A DNA stretch of 64,000 nucleotides from Bubalus kerabau (lineage: Eukaryota > Chordata > Mammalia > Artiodactyla > Bovidae): the NCBI RefSeq assembly GCF_029407905.1, contig NC_073624.1, forward strand, positions 109,120,001 to 109,184,000. Direction: 5' to 3'. This document shows, one piece after another, positions 44,504 to 56,380 of this stretch (the stretch's first letter is position 1; each line of letters starts with the position of its first letter). The position numbers and the translations under genes are program-made. The notes beneath the pieces were generated by a model. It saw nothing but the letters and a program-made list of their open reading frames with translations, had not been told where the DNA came from and searched no databases.

Positions 44504-45900
44504 ACATACTTTAAAAAATATATTTGAATAAAAAATTGTTCTTAACATGAGATGTTCTCATAATTTAACAGTACCTACTTTATATGTGCCAGCTCATCAG
44601 CAATGTGTAGCAGCTTGATCCTTGCATTAATCAAATAATCCCTCTGAATTTAAACAAGTCTGCCTTGATATTACTGCCTAGTAGTTCTCTTTCTCTTTGA
44701 AACAATCCTTCATTTTTATTTTAAAGCTTTTGCTCTGAAGCTGACTGCTATTGTGACTTTCCTGTTAAAGGTCCAAATCAAATCCATTTAATCAGTAATG
44801 GAATTGGGCCCATTAATCTAGTTCATTACACATCACAGAGAAAAATCAAATGGAAAAGAAATAAAAAATGACACTGTACAATATATTCACTTGCCTCTCT
44901 TAACCCAAGCCCTTGGGTTAGCTGTTCAATTTCATTGCGAATGATTTAAGATAATTCATATTTATCAACCTCACACTGTGTCTAGATAGTTGTTGAAGCA
45001 TCTCTATGGGATATGCCACTGTGTTGATATAAAAATATTAAAAACCTAGCTCTGAAAACTGAACAGCACTTCACCACAAGAACTGTATGTGTAATTGGTT
45101 ATAATGATATAAAAATTCAAGGCTGAGCCATTAATATTATAGATTAAATGATATCTGATTGGTGATTGCAATTAAAATTGCTTCCAATGAAAGAGTGAAT
45201 GATTACATTTTATCACATTCTGAATGCAAAATACTCAACTCCCAGAATATTGTTTTTCTAATTGTATCACTTACATTTGGTGTTATTTTAAAGTGCCATT
45301 CAAAACGCTTTATAGCCATGGCAAGAGATCCATAATGGCATTTTCAACATAATGAATGAGAAAGTAACACAGAGATAATGTTTGATGTAAATAATTTTGA
45401 AAGCATTTCCATCTGTAATATGTCTTTAAAAAATCCCACAAAGTGTCTTGAATTTTCATATAAATGCTATACCTTAGTGAGAAAATATATTGGTAAAGAG
45501 TGAAAAAGGAAGAATTACTCATAAATACATTTCATGACAACTATGAATTTTGTATACTACAATACAAAATAAATGACTGCATGTTTCTAAATACCTCATT
45601 TCAATTCACAAAGTATATATTGCTATTCAGCATTATAAAATTTGAAACTTTTAATGAAAAACAACTGAAGTCTCTTGTGTGAATAAGCAACTTGCCTTGT
45701 CCTGCTTTCACCATGATCTCCAGCCTCTTCACTGTTCTTTGGTGGGTGATCCATCACCTTTGGCACACTTGCCTCTGTGCCTTGTCTGTATAAACTATCA
45801 CTTTATCAGATTTATCACTTTAATCAGCATGACTTTTTAGGCATTTTCACCTTATAAAGTAAAAACTTCAGCTAAAACCAACCAGAGGGTGTCTGGTTTT
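44504..45900. promoter_or_regulatory. Candidate conserved enhancer-like block
   Basis: About 1.4 kb without recognised repeats between two BovBs. Dense TAAT/ATTA homeodomain-type cores occur in a mixed-complexity background: atttaatcagtaatgg (44786-44801), cattaatc (44811-44818), attaatattatagattaaat and gattggtgattgcaattaaa (45130-45176), gaatgattacat (45197-45208). No open frame. This is only a composition and motif argument, and conservation cannot be judged from one sequence. Confidence 0.3.
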
Positions 45901-45919
45901 GCTTTGTTGTTTGTTTCTT

Positions 45920-46120
45920 TTCCTAAGCAATACTGTGTTCTAATAATGGCTCAGATGTTTATTAACATTTTGACACTAGATAGCTCATCCTGTTTGAGTC
46001 TAAGTTACTTCATGTGCAAAATTAATCATTCGTGCACTAGTGTCAAGATATTATAAATCAGTCAACAAAAGGCTAGCAGATAGTATATGCTGAACAAATG
46101 ATAGTTTGTTTTCAGCTGCT
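45920..46120 (+). mobile_element. MIR-like SINE (ancient)
   Basis: Weak MIR order: cctgtttgagtctaagttac, ttcatgtgcaaaattaatca, gcagatagtatatgctgaac. Confidence 0.45.
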
Positions 46121-46459
46121 TCTAATTCAAAACACACTTCAGAGGAAATTGCCTAATCATGTTGAATGGCTCTACTAAAGATGGCTAACACCCATTCTCT
46201 TCTCACTCCAAGTTGATCCTAGGCACCAGTCTCACTCATCCCTGGTTTGTGCCCATTCTTTCCCACAAAGACTCTTCCATGTTTTGTCAACTTCCATACA
46301 TTTCAACCCATCCTCAAATGAAAGGTTAATATCCTATTTCACTAACAAATCTAGACATGCACATTTTACCTTAAAATTCTAATTTTTTTTACCCATTTTC
46401 ATCCTCTTTCCTCAGTTACCAGATCAATAACTGGCTCTCCTGGAATCCATCTCCTCAGA

Positions 46460-46580
46460 ATACACTTCTAGTTATATCTATACAGCATTCTCTCATCTCA
46501 TTTAAATCTTTGCTCAGACATCATCTGTTCAATGAGGCCTAACTGGATCCTCCTATTTAAACGTTAAACTCAACTCATTC
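46460..46580 (+). mobile_element. L2 3' fragment (ancient)
   Basis: tttaaatctttgctcagaca, then catctgttcaatgaggccta and gatcctcctatttaa, match the order of the L2 3' region. The flanking 46121-46459 may be more of it but is too diverged to say. Confidence 0.55.
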
Positions 46581-46649
46581 ATCTCCTTCATGGATCACAG
46601 CCTTGTGTAGCAAAAGGGCTTGTGCAACTCAATAAAGCTATGAGGGTCA

Positions 46650-46820
46650 GACATGACTGAGCGACTTCACTTTCAACTTTTCACTTTCATGCTTTGGAGA
46701 AGGAAATGGCAACCCACTCCAGTGTTCTTGCCTGGAGAATCCCAGGGACGGGGGAGCCTGCGGGGCTGTCGTCTATGGGGTCGCACAGAGTCAGACACTA
46801 CTGAAGTGACTTAGCAGCAG
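46650..46820 (+). mobile_element. BOV-A2 right half in BovB
   Basis: From gggtcagacatgactgagcg through the second unit to a CAG tail (about 46813-46824). BovB leader sequence continues on both sides. Confidence 0.88.
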
Positions 46821-46821
46821 C

Positions 46822-49442
46822 AGCATACTGTGCAGAGTCACCCAAGATGTCCAGGTCATAATGAACAGTTCTGTTGAAACCTGGTCCACTAGAGGAGGAA
46901 ATGGCAACCCGCTCCAGTGTTCTTGCCTGGAGAACCCCATGGACAGTATGAAAAGGCAGAAAACATGACACTGGAAGCCCCCAGGTTGGTAGTTATCCAA
47001 TGTGCTACTGGGGAAGAGCAGAGGGCAATTACTAATAGCACCAGAAAGAATGAAGCAGTTTCCTCCAAGCAGAAATGATGCTTAGTTATGCACTTGCCTA
47101 GTGGTGAAACTAAAGCTCAACGCTATAAAGAACAATATTGCATAGGAATGTGGAATGTTAGGTCCATGAATCAAGCTAAATTGATGTGGTCAAGCAGAAG
47201 ATGACAAGAGTAAATATCAACATCTTAGGAATCAATGAACTAAAATGAATGGAAATGAGCAATTTATTTCAGATGACTATTATATCTATTACTATGGGCA
47301 AGAATGACTTAGAAGAAATGGAGTATCCCTCATAGGCAAAAAAAAAAAAAAAAAAAGAGTCCAAAATGACAACTTCAAAAATGACAGAACAATCTTGTTT
47401 GTTTCCAAAGCAAAACATTCAACATCACAGTAATTGAAGTCTACGCCCCTATCATTGATTCTAAAGAAGCTGAAGCTGACTGGTTCTATGAAGACATACA
47501 ACACCTTCTAGAATTAACACCAAAAAAGGTGTATTTTTCATCATAGAGGACTGGGATGCAAAAGTAGGAAGTCAAGACATACCCGGCAAAGCAGGTAATT
47601 TTGACCTTGGAGTACAAAAGGAAGCAGGGCAAAGGTTAACAGAGCTTTGTCAAGAGAACATGCTGGTCATAGCAAACACCCTTGTCCAGTAACTGAAGCG
47701 ACAACTGTACACATGGACATCACCAGATAGTCAAACCAGAAATCAGATTGATTATGTTCTTTGCAGCCAAAGCTGGAGAAGCTCCATACAGTCAGCAAAA
47801 ACAAGACCTGGAGATGACTGTGGCTCAGATCATGAGCTCCTTATTGAAAAAGTCAGGCTTAAATTGAAGAAAGCAAGGAAATTTGATTTAGTTCAGATAT
47901 GAACTAGGCCAAATCCCTTATGATTATATGATGGAGGTGACAAATAGATTCAAGGGATTAGATCTGGAAAAAAGAAAAAGTGCCTGAAGAACTATGGACT
48001 GAAGTCCATAACACTGTACAGGGGATGGTGACCAAAATCATCTCAAAGAAAAAATGCAAGAAGGCAAAGTGGTTGTGTGAGAAGGCTTTACAAATCGCTG
48101 AGGAAACAAGAGAAGCAAAAGGCAAGGGAGAAAGGGAAAGATATACCCAACTGAATGCAGAGTTCCAGAGAATAGCAAAGAGAGATAAGAGGGACTTCTT
48201 AAATGAACAGTGCAAAGAAATAGAATAAAACAATAGAATGGGAAAGACTAGCGATCTCGTCAAGAAAACTGGAGTGATCAAGAGAGTATTTCATGCGAGG
48301 ATGGGCACCATAAAGAACAGAAATGGTAAGGACCGAACAGAAGCACAATAGATTAGAATATGTGGCGAGAATACAGAGGAAGAATACAAGAAAGGTCTTA
48401 ATGATCAGAATAACCACAATGGTGTGGACCCTGCCACACATACTGGAGTGTGAAGTCAAGAGTGCCTTAGGAAGCATTACTGCAAATAAATCTAGTGGAA
48501 GTAATGGAGCTGCAGCTGAGCTATTTCAAATCCTAAAAGATGATGCTGTTAAAGTGCTGCACTCAATAGGTCAGCAAATTTGGAAAACTCAGTAGTGGCC
48601 ACAGGAAAGGAAAAGGCCAGTTTCCATTCTAATACCAAAGAAGGGCAAGGGCAAAGAATGTTCAAACTACCATACAGTTACATTCATTTAACACACTATC
48701 AAGGTTATATTCAAAATCCTTCAAGCTAGGCTTCAGTAGTACATGAATCAAGAACTTCCAGATGTGCAAGCTGGGTTTTGAAAAGGCAGAGGAACCAGAG
48801 ATCAAATTACCATTATTTGTTGTATCATGAAGAAAGTATGGGAGTTTCAGAAAAATATCTACTTCTTGCTTCATTGACTATGCTAAAGCTTTTAACTGTG
48901 TGGATCACAACAAACTATGGAAAATTCTTAAAGAGAGAGGAATAACAGACAACCTTACCTGTCTCCTAAGAAACCTGTATTTGGGTCAATAAACAACAGT
49001 TAGAACCAGACATGGGAACAACCTACTGGTTCCAAATTGACAAAGGAGTACAACAAGCTATATACTGTCACCCTGCTTCTTTGACTTCTATGCAGAGTAT
49101 ATCATGTGAAATGCAGGGCTGAATGAATCACAAGCTGTAATCAAGATTGCTGGGAGAAATATCAACAATCTCTGATATGCAAATGATACTGTTCTAATGG
49201 CAGAAATTAAAGAGGAACTAAAGAGCCTCTTGATTAGGGAGAAAGAGGAGAGTGAAAAAACTGTCTTGAAACTCAACATTCAAAAAACTAAGATTATAGC
49301 ATCTGGTCCCATCACTTCATGGCAAATAGAAGGGGAAATACAGGAAACAGTGAAAGATTTTATTTTCTTGAGTTTCAAAATCACTGCATACTGTGATTGC
49401 AGCCATGAAATTAAAAGACACTTCTTGGAAGGAAAGCTATGA
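46822..49442 (+). pseudogene. BovB endonuclease/RT remnant
   Basis: APE-type endonuclease region recognisable from about 47140 (aatgtggaatgttaggtcca). The motif usually read as GDWN is EDWD at 47546-47557. The C-terminal SDH is intact at 47825-47833. Linker frame 47980-48228. RT frames 48323-48595 and 49197-49442. The catalytic box at 49176-49187 reads YAND and is preceded by a TGA. One of the more decayed copies. Confidence 0.85.
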
Positions 49443-49943
49443 CAAACCTAGACGGCATATTAAAAAGCAGAGACATCACTTTGCCAACAAAGGTCCATCT
49501 AGTCAAAGCTACGGTTTTTCCAGTGGTCATGTATGGATGTGAGAGTTGGACTATAAAGAAAGTTTAGTGCCAAAAAATTGATGCTTTTGAACTGTGGTGT
49601 TGGAGAAGCCTCTTGAGGGTCCCTTGGACTGCAATGAGATCAAACCAGTCAATCCTTTAAGGAAATCAGTCCTGAATATTCATTGGAAGGACTGATGCTA
49701 AAGTTCCAATACTTTGGCCACCTGATGCAAAGAGCCAACTCATTGGAAAGGTCCCTGAGAAAGACTGAAGGCAAAAGGAGAAGGGGGTATCAGAGGGTGA
49801 GATGGTTAGATAGCATCACCAACTCAATGGGCATGAGTGTGAGCAAACTCTGGGAGTTAGTAGAGGACAGAGGAGCCTGGAATGCTGCAGTCCATGTGGC
49901 CACAAAGATTCAAACAGGACTCAACAACTGAACAACAACAACA

Positions 49944-50570
49944 AACTCATTCATAGGCTCTTTCCACACTCTATTTTTGTTCCATACCAGGTTTTAGCCA
50001 TAGACTAACTACACAGTTTACTTAATCAGTTGGTCTACGGTGTGTTCTTTAAGAAAAAATCAGCTCCTCTACATAACAGGCATTCTTTTATATTTTTCAG
50101 TAAGGGCACTGTGAACTAAATATATATATATATTCCATATATATATATTTTTTTCCAGTGGATAAATGAATGTCTTTCTCTAAATCTACCAAACAACCTT
50201 TTTTTCTACTCCTTAGAAATCAAATCATCTTTAACACTTTTATTTTATAAAATCTTAAAATAGAGAAAATATTTTTTAAGTGTTTATTTGTCTTAAAATT
50301 TTAAGTGAACTCAACTGAAGTCTTTAAAATCCAAAAGAGCTAGAGGAAGGAGAGAGAGACATAGGTATATGTTTGTATAGGGAGGGAGGGAGGGAGGGAA
50401 ATGGGGGAGGAAGAAAGAGTAGGAGGGAGAGAGAAGGAAGGATTGAGATTTTAGGCTTGGGAATTTAAAAGGCAAAATCTAAACATATAAAAAGAAAACG
50501 TATAAAACAAAGTGATTTAGAGATTTAAAAGAAAATAAGTGCAGTATTTTATGATGTTATTTAAAACAAA
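49944..50570. repeat. Spacer with AT and GGGA microsatellites
   Basis: Contains TA runs at 50119-50149 and a purine tract with a GGGA core at 50380-50399, extending to about 50445. The rest is unassigned. Confidence 0.7.
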
Positions 50571-50629
50571 CAAACAGAGGATTAGGGGCTTATAAAACAG
50601 ATTCAAATTCAAGAAAGATAGAGGGCTAA

Positions 50630-52336
50630 GAGGTTCCAACATTCATCTTCCCTACAAAAATAAAAAAATAAATAATAAACAACTACAGCCTGATGAAAAT
50701 AGTTCTAGGAAATCTCTAGACTACAAAGCAGCAGCAACAGTCATCCTGCAAAGCTTATAAACCAAGAATACCACATGGAAAAGAATAGGAAGTTTTTATA
50801 TGTGTTATTTTCCCCTTGTCCAGAGCACTTTTGTGCCAAGAGGGATCCACTCCAAGGGAGCTCACTTCATAGGGTAAAGAGCAGAGAGCTGTGAACCCCA
50901 GCAAGCCTCATCACCATGGACATTTGCAGCCTTTGTGATCAAGAAACCCAGTCTTCTGCAACACTAAACCCAGCTGACAGAGCTGCCCAGAATCCCCATT
51001 GTTGGTTTGGTTTTTTCCTCTTCCACTTCTGGGGCTGGAGCGCTCTCTGCAGGTAGATCTGCCTGTAGTGCACTAGTCACTGCTGTGCTCTCTTCTCCAA
51101 TAACAGGATGCCACAGTGCCTCATCATCCATAAGACAACAGAGGCTTCTCTATGCCCATCTCCCAGGTCTCAAATTGTGACTCTGACGGGCCATGACCAG
51201 GCCTAAGATTTCCCTGCTCTGCGTCCCTCCCCTGGGTCTTAAGCCAGGGTTCTGACCCACAGGCTGCACTGCAGCAGCGCTTTGTCCCAGACCCCAGGGC
51301 TCTAACTCATGTCTTTGACCTGCCATTACCAGAGCTGCACTGCTTCTCCTCTGTTCCATGTCCCCTAGTGCCAGAGTTGGGACTTGGACCCACCATGCTC
51401 TTACACCTTGCCCACTGGGCCCGAAACACTGCTTTTCATCTTGTTATCCAAGAACCCATGCCACTTCTATGTCCTGCCTCTCGGACCTGAATCACTTCAG
51501 CAAGCCCCATAGACCAAGAATCCAATCCCACAGTAGATCTGTCTACTCTTGCACTTCAGACAGTTGCAGTAGTGTATCCATGCTCCAGGACCAAGGAACT
51601 CTTACAGTTTTGCAAGTACCTGGTTTTAGGACCCTGGCTTTGCTGCGGCTCTCGAGTGCCAGTCTGTCAAATCTGCCCTTGAGAAGGACTAAATCAGTTA
51701 GAATTTCTTTTCAAGGGCAAAAATGGAGAATAGGAAGACACCAGGAGACTTAACTTCTGAGGACCATGACAACATGAGCCACTAATGCCAGCCACAGAAA
51801 GTCCACAGTCTTGACCACAAAAGAGCCCATAGTCTTTGCTGATGCTGCCCTCAATAGACAGAGCTGCAGAACTTCACCACGGTGCCTTCCCAGGAAAATT
51901 ATCACTCCTCCTAGCACCCTCACAGTCAGCATCATTTGCAAATCTTTCCAAAGTGAAGCCAGTTTGAGAAGACTGAAAGAGAAGACTGCTCCCTCAAATG
52001 CACAGACATCAATGCACAGAAATACACAAAAAAGGAAAAACATGACACTACCAAGAAAGACAATACTTTTCAGTAATTGAACACCAAAAGAATGGAGACC
52101 TATGAGCTATCTGAAAAAGAGTTCAAAATTATTATGTTGAGGAAGTCCAGTGAAATTCAAGAGAACACAGACAACTCAATGAACTCAGACAAACAATGCA
52201 TGAACAAAATAAGAGATTCAACAGAGAAATCATAAAATTTTTTTTTACTTCAAGAATGCAAGGCATAAAATTAAAAATACGACAGCTTCAATAGCAGGCT
52301 CAATCAGACAGAAGGAAAAACTACAAAATTGAGGCT
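50630..52336 (+). mobile_element. Old L1 leader and ORF1 start
   Basis: GC-richer 5' UTR-like sequence (50800-51720) of the old mammalian L1 type, then ORF1-like sequence from about 51990 (ctcaaatgcacagacatcaa, gaaaaacatgacactaccaa, cctatgagctatctgaaaaa). The 131-residue frame at 51358-51753 lies in the leader and is not a gene. Confidence 0.6.
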
Positions 52337-52344
52337 AGATCTCT

Positions 52345-54600
52345 AGACAGAGAAAATCTCTGATCAGATCTCTGGTTGGGGGGCGGAAATAATAATGAAA
52401 AGGAATGGTTTTCTCTTCAAAATATTGACAGAGGATGGTCCTGAAATCACCTCCTCCCATGGGCACACTGAATTTACAGTTAACTATGGAATGACTACCT
52501 CTGAAAGAAATCCAAAGTAGTTCAGCCACTCAGGTGAATGAGAAAACAACAACAACAACAAAAAGAAAAAACACTGAAATGGGTAAAAGAGGCTGAGACA
52601 CATAACTGGTAAGGAAATCATAACTCCCAGCTTCTCCCTGAGCAGGGAAGGATTTGGACCACTCTTCTGACTCCCCATCTTTTTTAAGTCTTCTACCTGA
52701 TAGGACCCCAAAACATCTATATCAGAAGATCCATGAGATAATAATGTTATAGTGAACTAAGAAAAAGTTCTTAAAAAACTTCCAAGGATTCACCATGATT
52801 TCCCCCCCAGTGTTCAGTGAGAAGCAGAAGACTGAAATGCCCAGTCTTTCTTTTGAAAGAAGCCTAATTTCTTATCTTAAAAGCTGAAGTCTGAGGAGTA
52901 GGCTTCTAGTTTAACCACAGTGAAGAGGAATTAAAGAGCTTCTTGATGAAGGTGAAAGAGGAGAGTGAAACATTCAAAAAATGAAGATCACGGCATCCAG
53001 CCCCATGACTTCATGACATATAGATTGGGAAAAATTAGAAACAGTGTCAGATTTCATTTTCTTGGGCTCTAAAATCACTGCAGATGGTGACTGTAGCCAC
53101 AATTAAAAGACACTTGCTCCTTGGAAGGAAAGCCATGGAAAACCTAGACAGCATGTGAAAAATCAGAAACATCACTTTGCCAACAAAGGTCCATAGAGTC
53201 AAAGCTATGGTCATTAGTCATGTATGGATTTGAGAGTTGGACTTTATAGTCCGGAAGCTGAGTTCCAAAGAACAGATGCTTCTGAAATGTGATATTGGAG
53301 AAGACTCTTGAGAGTCCCTTGTACAGCAAGGAGATCAAACCTGTCAATCTTAAAGGAAATCAACTCTGAATATTGTTTGGAGGGACTTGTGCTGAAGCTG
53401 AAGCTCCAATGCTTTGCCAACCTGATGCAAAGAACTGACTCACTGGAAAAGACCGTGATGCTGGGAAAAACTGAAAGCAAGAGGAAAAGGGGGCAACAGA
53501 GGATGAGATGGACGGATGGCATCACTGACTTAATGGACATGAGTTTGAGCAAACTCAAGGAGACAGTGAAGGGCAGGGAAGCCTGGCATGCTGCAGTCCA
53601 TGGGTCACAAAAAGTTGGACATGACTTAGTGACTGAACAATAACAAAGGGCTGATTACAGTACTCTCCAGAGGCAGGAGAAGCCAGCAGCTTCCAACTTC
53701 ATACTTTTTCTCTGTCATACTCCACATAGCCAGAGAGAAGTGTGTACAGGTCTGATGCCTTAGCTTTTATGGTTGTTGCTCAGAGTATGCATCCCTTCAT
53801 CACCTAATTCTGGCGACCAGTGGGGGTACATTTTTGAGTCCCACATGACAAGACCTTTTGTAAAAGAAGCCTGTTTTGCTAACTTTAAAAGCTATAGACT
53901 CAGGGCTGACTTATAATTTATCACACATCTAGGAGCTGATTAAAATCCTCCCTAGAGACCAAGAAGGCCAGCAGATGTCATTTTTGTGCTGCCCCTCTGC
54001 TCCATACCAGATTGCAGGTGTCTCTTTGAAAGGAGTTTGTGCACATGTCTGGCACCTCAGCTTTTCTGGAGGTCATCCAAATTAGGCAGACTTTGATTGT
54101 CTGGCTCTGGTGGCCAATAGGACTTGTATTCATGGGTTCAATGGGGTCGTAGCTAAAAAAAAAAAAAAAAAACAAACACTTCTTAACTGGCTTTTCCCTT
54201 AGGCTCCATGTAGCTGGAGCAGGTGGAAAAGCTAATCTCCTGAAAAAGAGATCTCCTCAGACTTCTCCTGAAAAGGCTATTTGCATACTACAGAATCTGC
54301 TGCCTGAGGGTCTGAGTTTCAATAAGCCTGCATCTACATATTGATGGAGATGTTGCCCCTTGGGTGGCTGAGCAGTCTTGGAACACAGTCAACCATAAGA
54401 ATCCCTGAGAGAAAAGAAGTCTGCTTGAGCAATTCAAGGTTTCAGAGACAACCAAGAATGAGGGCAGAATTCAATGATAAGACTTATTTCCTACACAGGG
54501 GCACTCATTCAAGAGTGAGAGAGATGACTATTTTATCTAATTCACAGAAAATCAACAAAAATGAAAAAACAATAGAATATGTTCCAAATAAAAGAATAAT
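52345..54600 (+). mobile_element. Second old L1 leader, split by BovB
   Basis: 52345-52917 and 53645-54600 look like the leader of a different old L1 subfamily (ctccatgtagctggagcagg, tgtctggctctggtggccaa). An A18 tract lies at 54155-54172. The family call is tentative. No coding frame. Confidence 0.5.
52918..53641 (+). mobile_element. BovB 3' end, about 720 bp
   Basis: From gtgaagaggaattaaagagc to a tail of the gactgaacaataac type. Contains a frame at 53308-53643 for the conserved RT C-terminus. No clear target-site duplication. Confidence 0.9.
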
Positions 54601-54700
54601 ATAAAAAAGAATAATATAAATATATTCTTTATTTATATATATTATTTATTTAAATAATATAAATATATTTATAAATATAAAAAGAATAATATAAAACATT
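54590..54700. repeat. AT-rich local repeat
   Basis: aaaagaataatataaa and close variants occur at about 54591, 54606 and 54679, with palindromic TTTATATA-type sequence between them. Probably a slippage product. Confidence 0.7.
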
Positions 54701-55665
54701 TGAAATGTTATAAAACAAGTGAAATATGAATACATGTGATTTACCTGAAAAAGAGTTCAAAATAATGATTATAAAGATGATCACTAAGGTTAGAACAATG
54801 CATGAAAAATGTGAGAATTTCAACCAAGAGAAAATTTAAGATTTCTGTACCAAACAGAAATTACAATGTTGCAGAATAACTGACCTCAAAAATTCAACAG
54901 AGGGGTTCAAGAGTAAATTAAATGAAGCAGTAGAAAGGGTTATTGAACTCGAGAAAAGAGCAAATTGGAGGAGTAAAAAGTAAAAGGAATGAAAAAAAGG
55001 ATGAAGATAGCTTAAAGGATTTAAAAGACAATACAAAGAGAATCAATATTCATGTTATACGGATTCAAGAAAGCAAAGGGAGAGAGAAAAGAGATAGAAA
55101 GCTTATTGGAAGAAATAATGGATGAAAAACTCTCCTAACCCAGGGAAGGAAATAGACACCCAGATCCAGGAAGCCCATAGATTCCAAATAAGGTGAATCC
55201 AGAAGCCCTCAGACTAAGATATATTATCTTCAAAGTTAAAGACAAGAAGAGAATGTTGAAAACAGAAAAAAATAAGTACAAGGAAACCATGAGACTCTGA
55301 GCATATTCTTCAGCAGAAATTTGCAGACCAGAAGAGAATGACATGATATATTCAAATCTGAAAGGAAAAAAGAAAAACTACCAGTCAAGAATACACTGCC
55401 TCGTAAAGCTGTCATTCAAGAATGAAGAAATAATGAATTTTTCATATAATTGAAAGTTGAAGAAATCTTCATGACTAGCCTAGACTTATAAGAAATATAA
55501 GAGTTCTCTTAAAAGCTGAAATAACAAGATAGTAACAGTAAAACATATTAAAGTGCAAACTGACTGGTAAAGGTAAATACATAATTAAATTCAGAAAAAA
55601 CTATAATGATGTGATGGTGGTGACTAATAATATACATCTATATGAAGGTTAGAAGACAAAAGCAG

Positions 55666-55994
55666 GGGCTTCCCTGGCGGCTCAGTGGTAAAGAATCTGC
55701 CTGCCATTGTCAGACATGGGTTTAATCAGACATGGGTTTGATCACTGGTCCAGGAACATGGACATGAGCATGTTGTGGACAACTAAGCCTATGCACCACA
55801 CACTTACTAAGCCTGTGTTCTAGAGCCTGGGAACTGCAACTACGGAAGCCCTGAGCCCTAGAGCCCATGCTCCACGATAAGAGAAGACACCACAATGAGA
55901 AGCCCGTACATCACAATGAAGAGTAGCCCCTACTTGCCTCGACTAGAGCCTGCACAGCAGTGAAGACCTAGCACAGCCAAAAATTAAAGCAAAA
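55666..55994 (+). mobile_element. CHR-type SINE
   Basis: tRNA-like head (ggcttccctggcggctcagt) with a body unlike BovA: tagagcctgggaactgcaac, gagaagacaccacaatgaga, agagtagcccctacttgcc, cctagcacagccaaaaatta. A 16-bp unit containing cagacatgggttt is duplicated at 55711-55723 and 55727-55739. Flanked by a perfect 13-bp duplication aagacaaaagcag at 55653-55665 and 55995-56007. Confidence 0.85.
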
Positions 55995-56246
55995 AAGACA
56001 AAAGCAGTAAAAATAACTATTATTACAATAGGTTATCAATGAATGCAAAAGAAAAAGATGTAAATTGTGATATCAAAAACATAAACAGGAGAGCAGGAGT
56101 AAAAATGTATTTCTAGAATATGTTTGAGTGTAAGTTGTTATCAACTTAAAATATAATGTTATAACCCTAAGACAGTTTGTGTAAGCCTCATGGTGACCAC
56201 AAAACAAAAAGTATAGTAGATATACAAAGTTAAAGAAATAACAGTC

Positions 56247-56380
56247 TAAGTGTGTGTGCTAAGCTGTTTCAGTCATGTCCAACTTTCTGCAACCCCATGG
56301 ACTGTAGCCTGCCAGGCTCCTCTGTCCATGGGTTTTTCCAGGCAAGAATACTGGAGTCAGTTGCTCTTTCCTTCTCCAGG
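56247..56380 (-). mobile_element. Bov-tA body, antisense, headless
   Basis: Reverse complement of the BovA body from a (TG)n start to ctttccttctccagg. The tRNA-like head is missing. Confidence 0.88.

Larger units (their letters stand above)
46605..49943 (+). mobile_element. Near full-length BovB LINE
   Basis: Starts in the late 5' leader (cacagccttgtgtagcaaaa) and contains endonuclease, linker, RT and 3' end. It is interrupted by a BOV-A2 half at about 46650-46820. An A21 tract (47338-47358) has expanded inside the endonuclease. Diverged, with many stops. Confidence 0.9.

Noticed and set aside
51358..51753. 131-residue plus-strand open frame
   Set aside because: It sits in an old L1 leader with no recognisable protein features.
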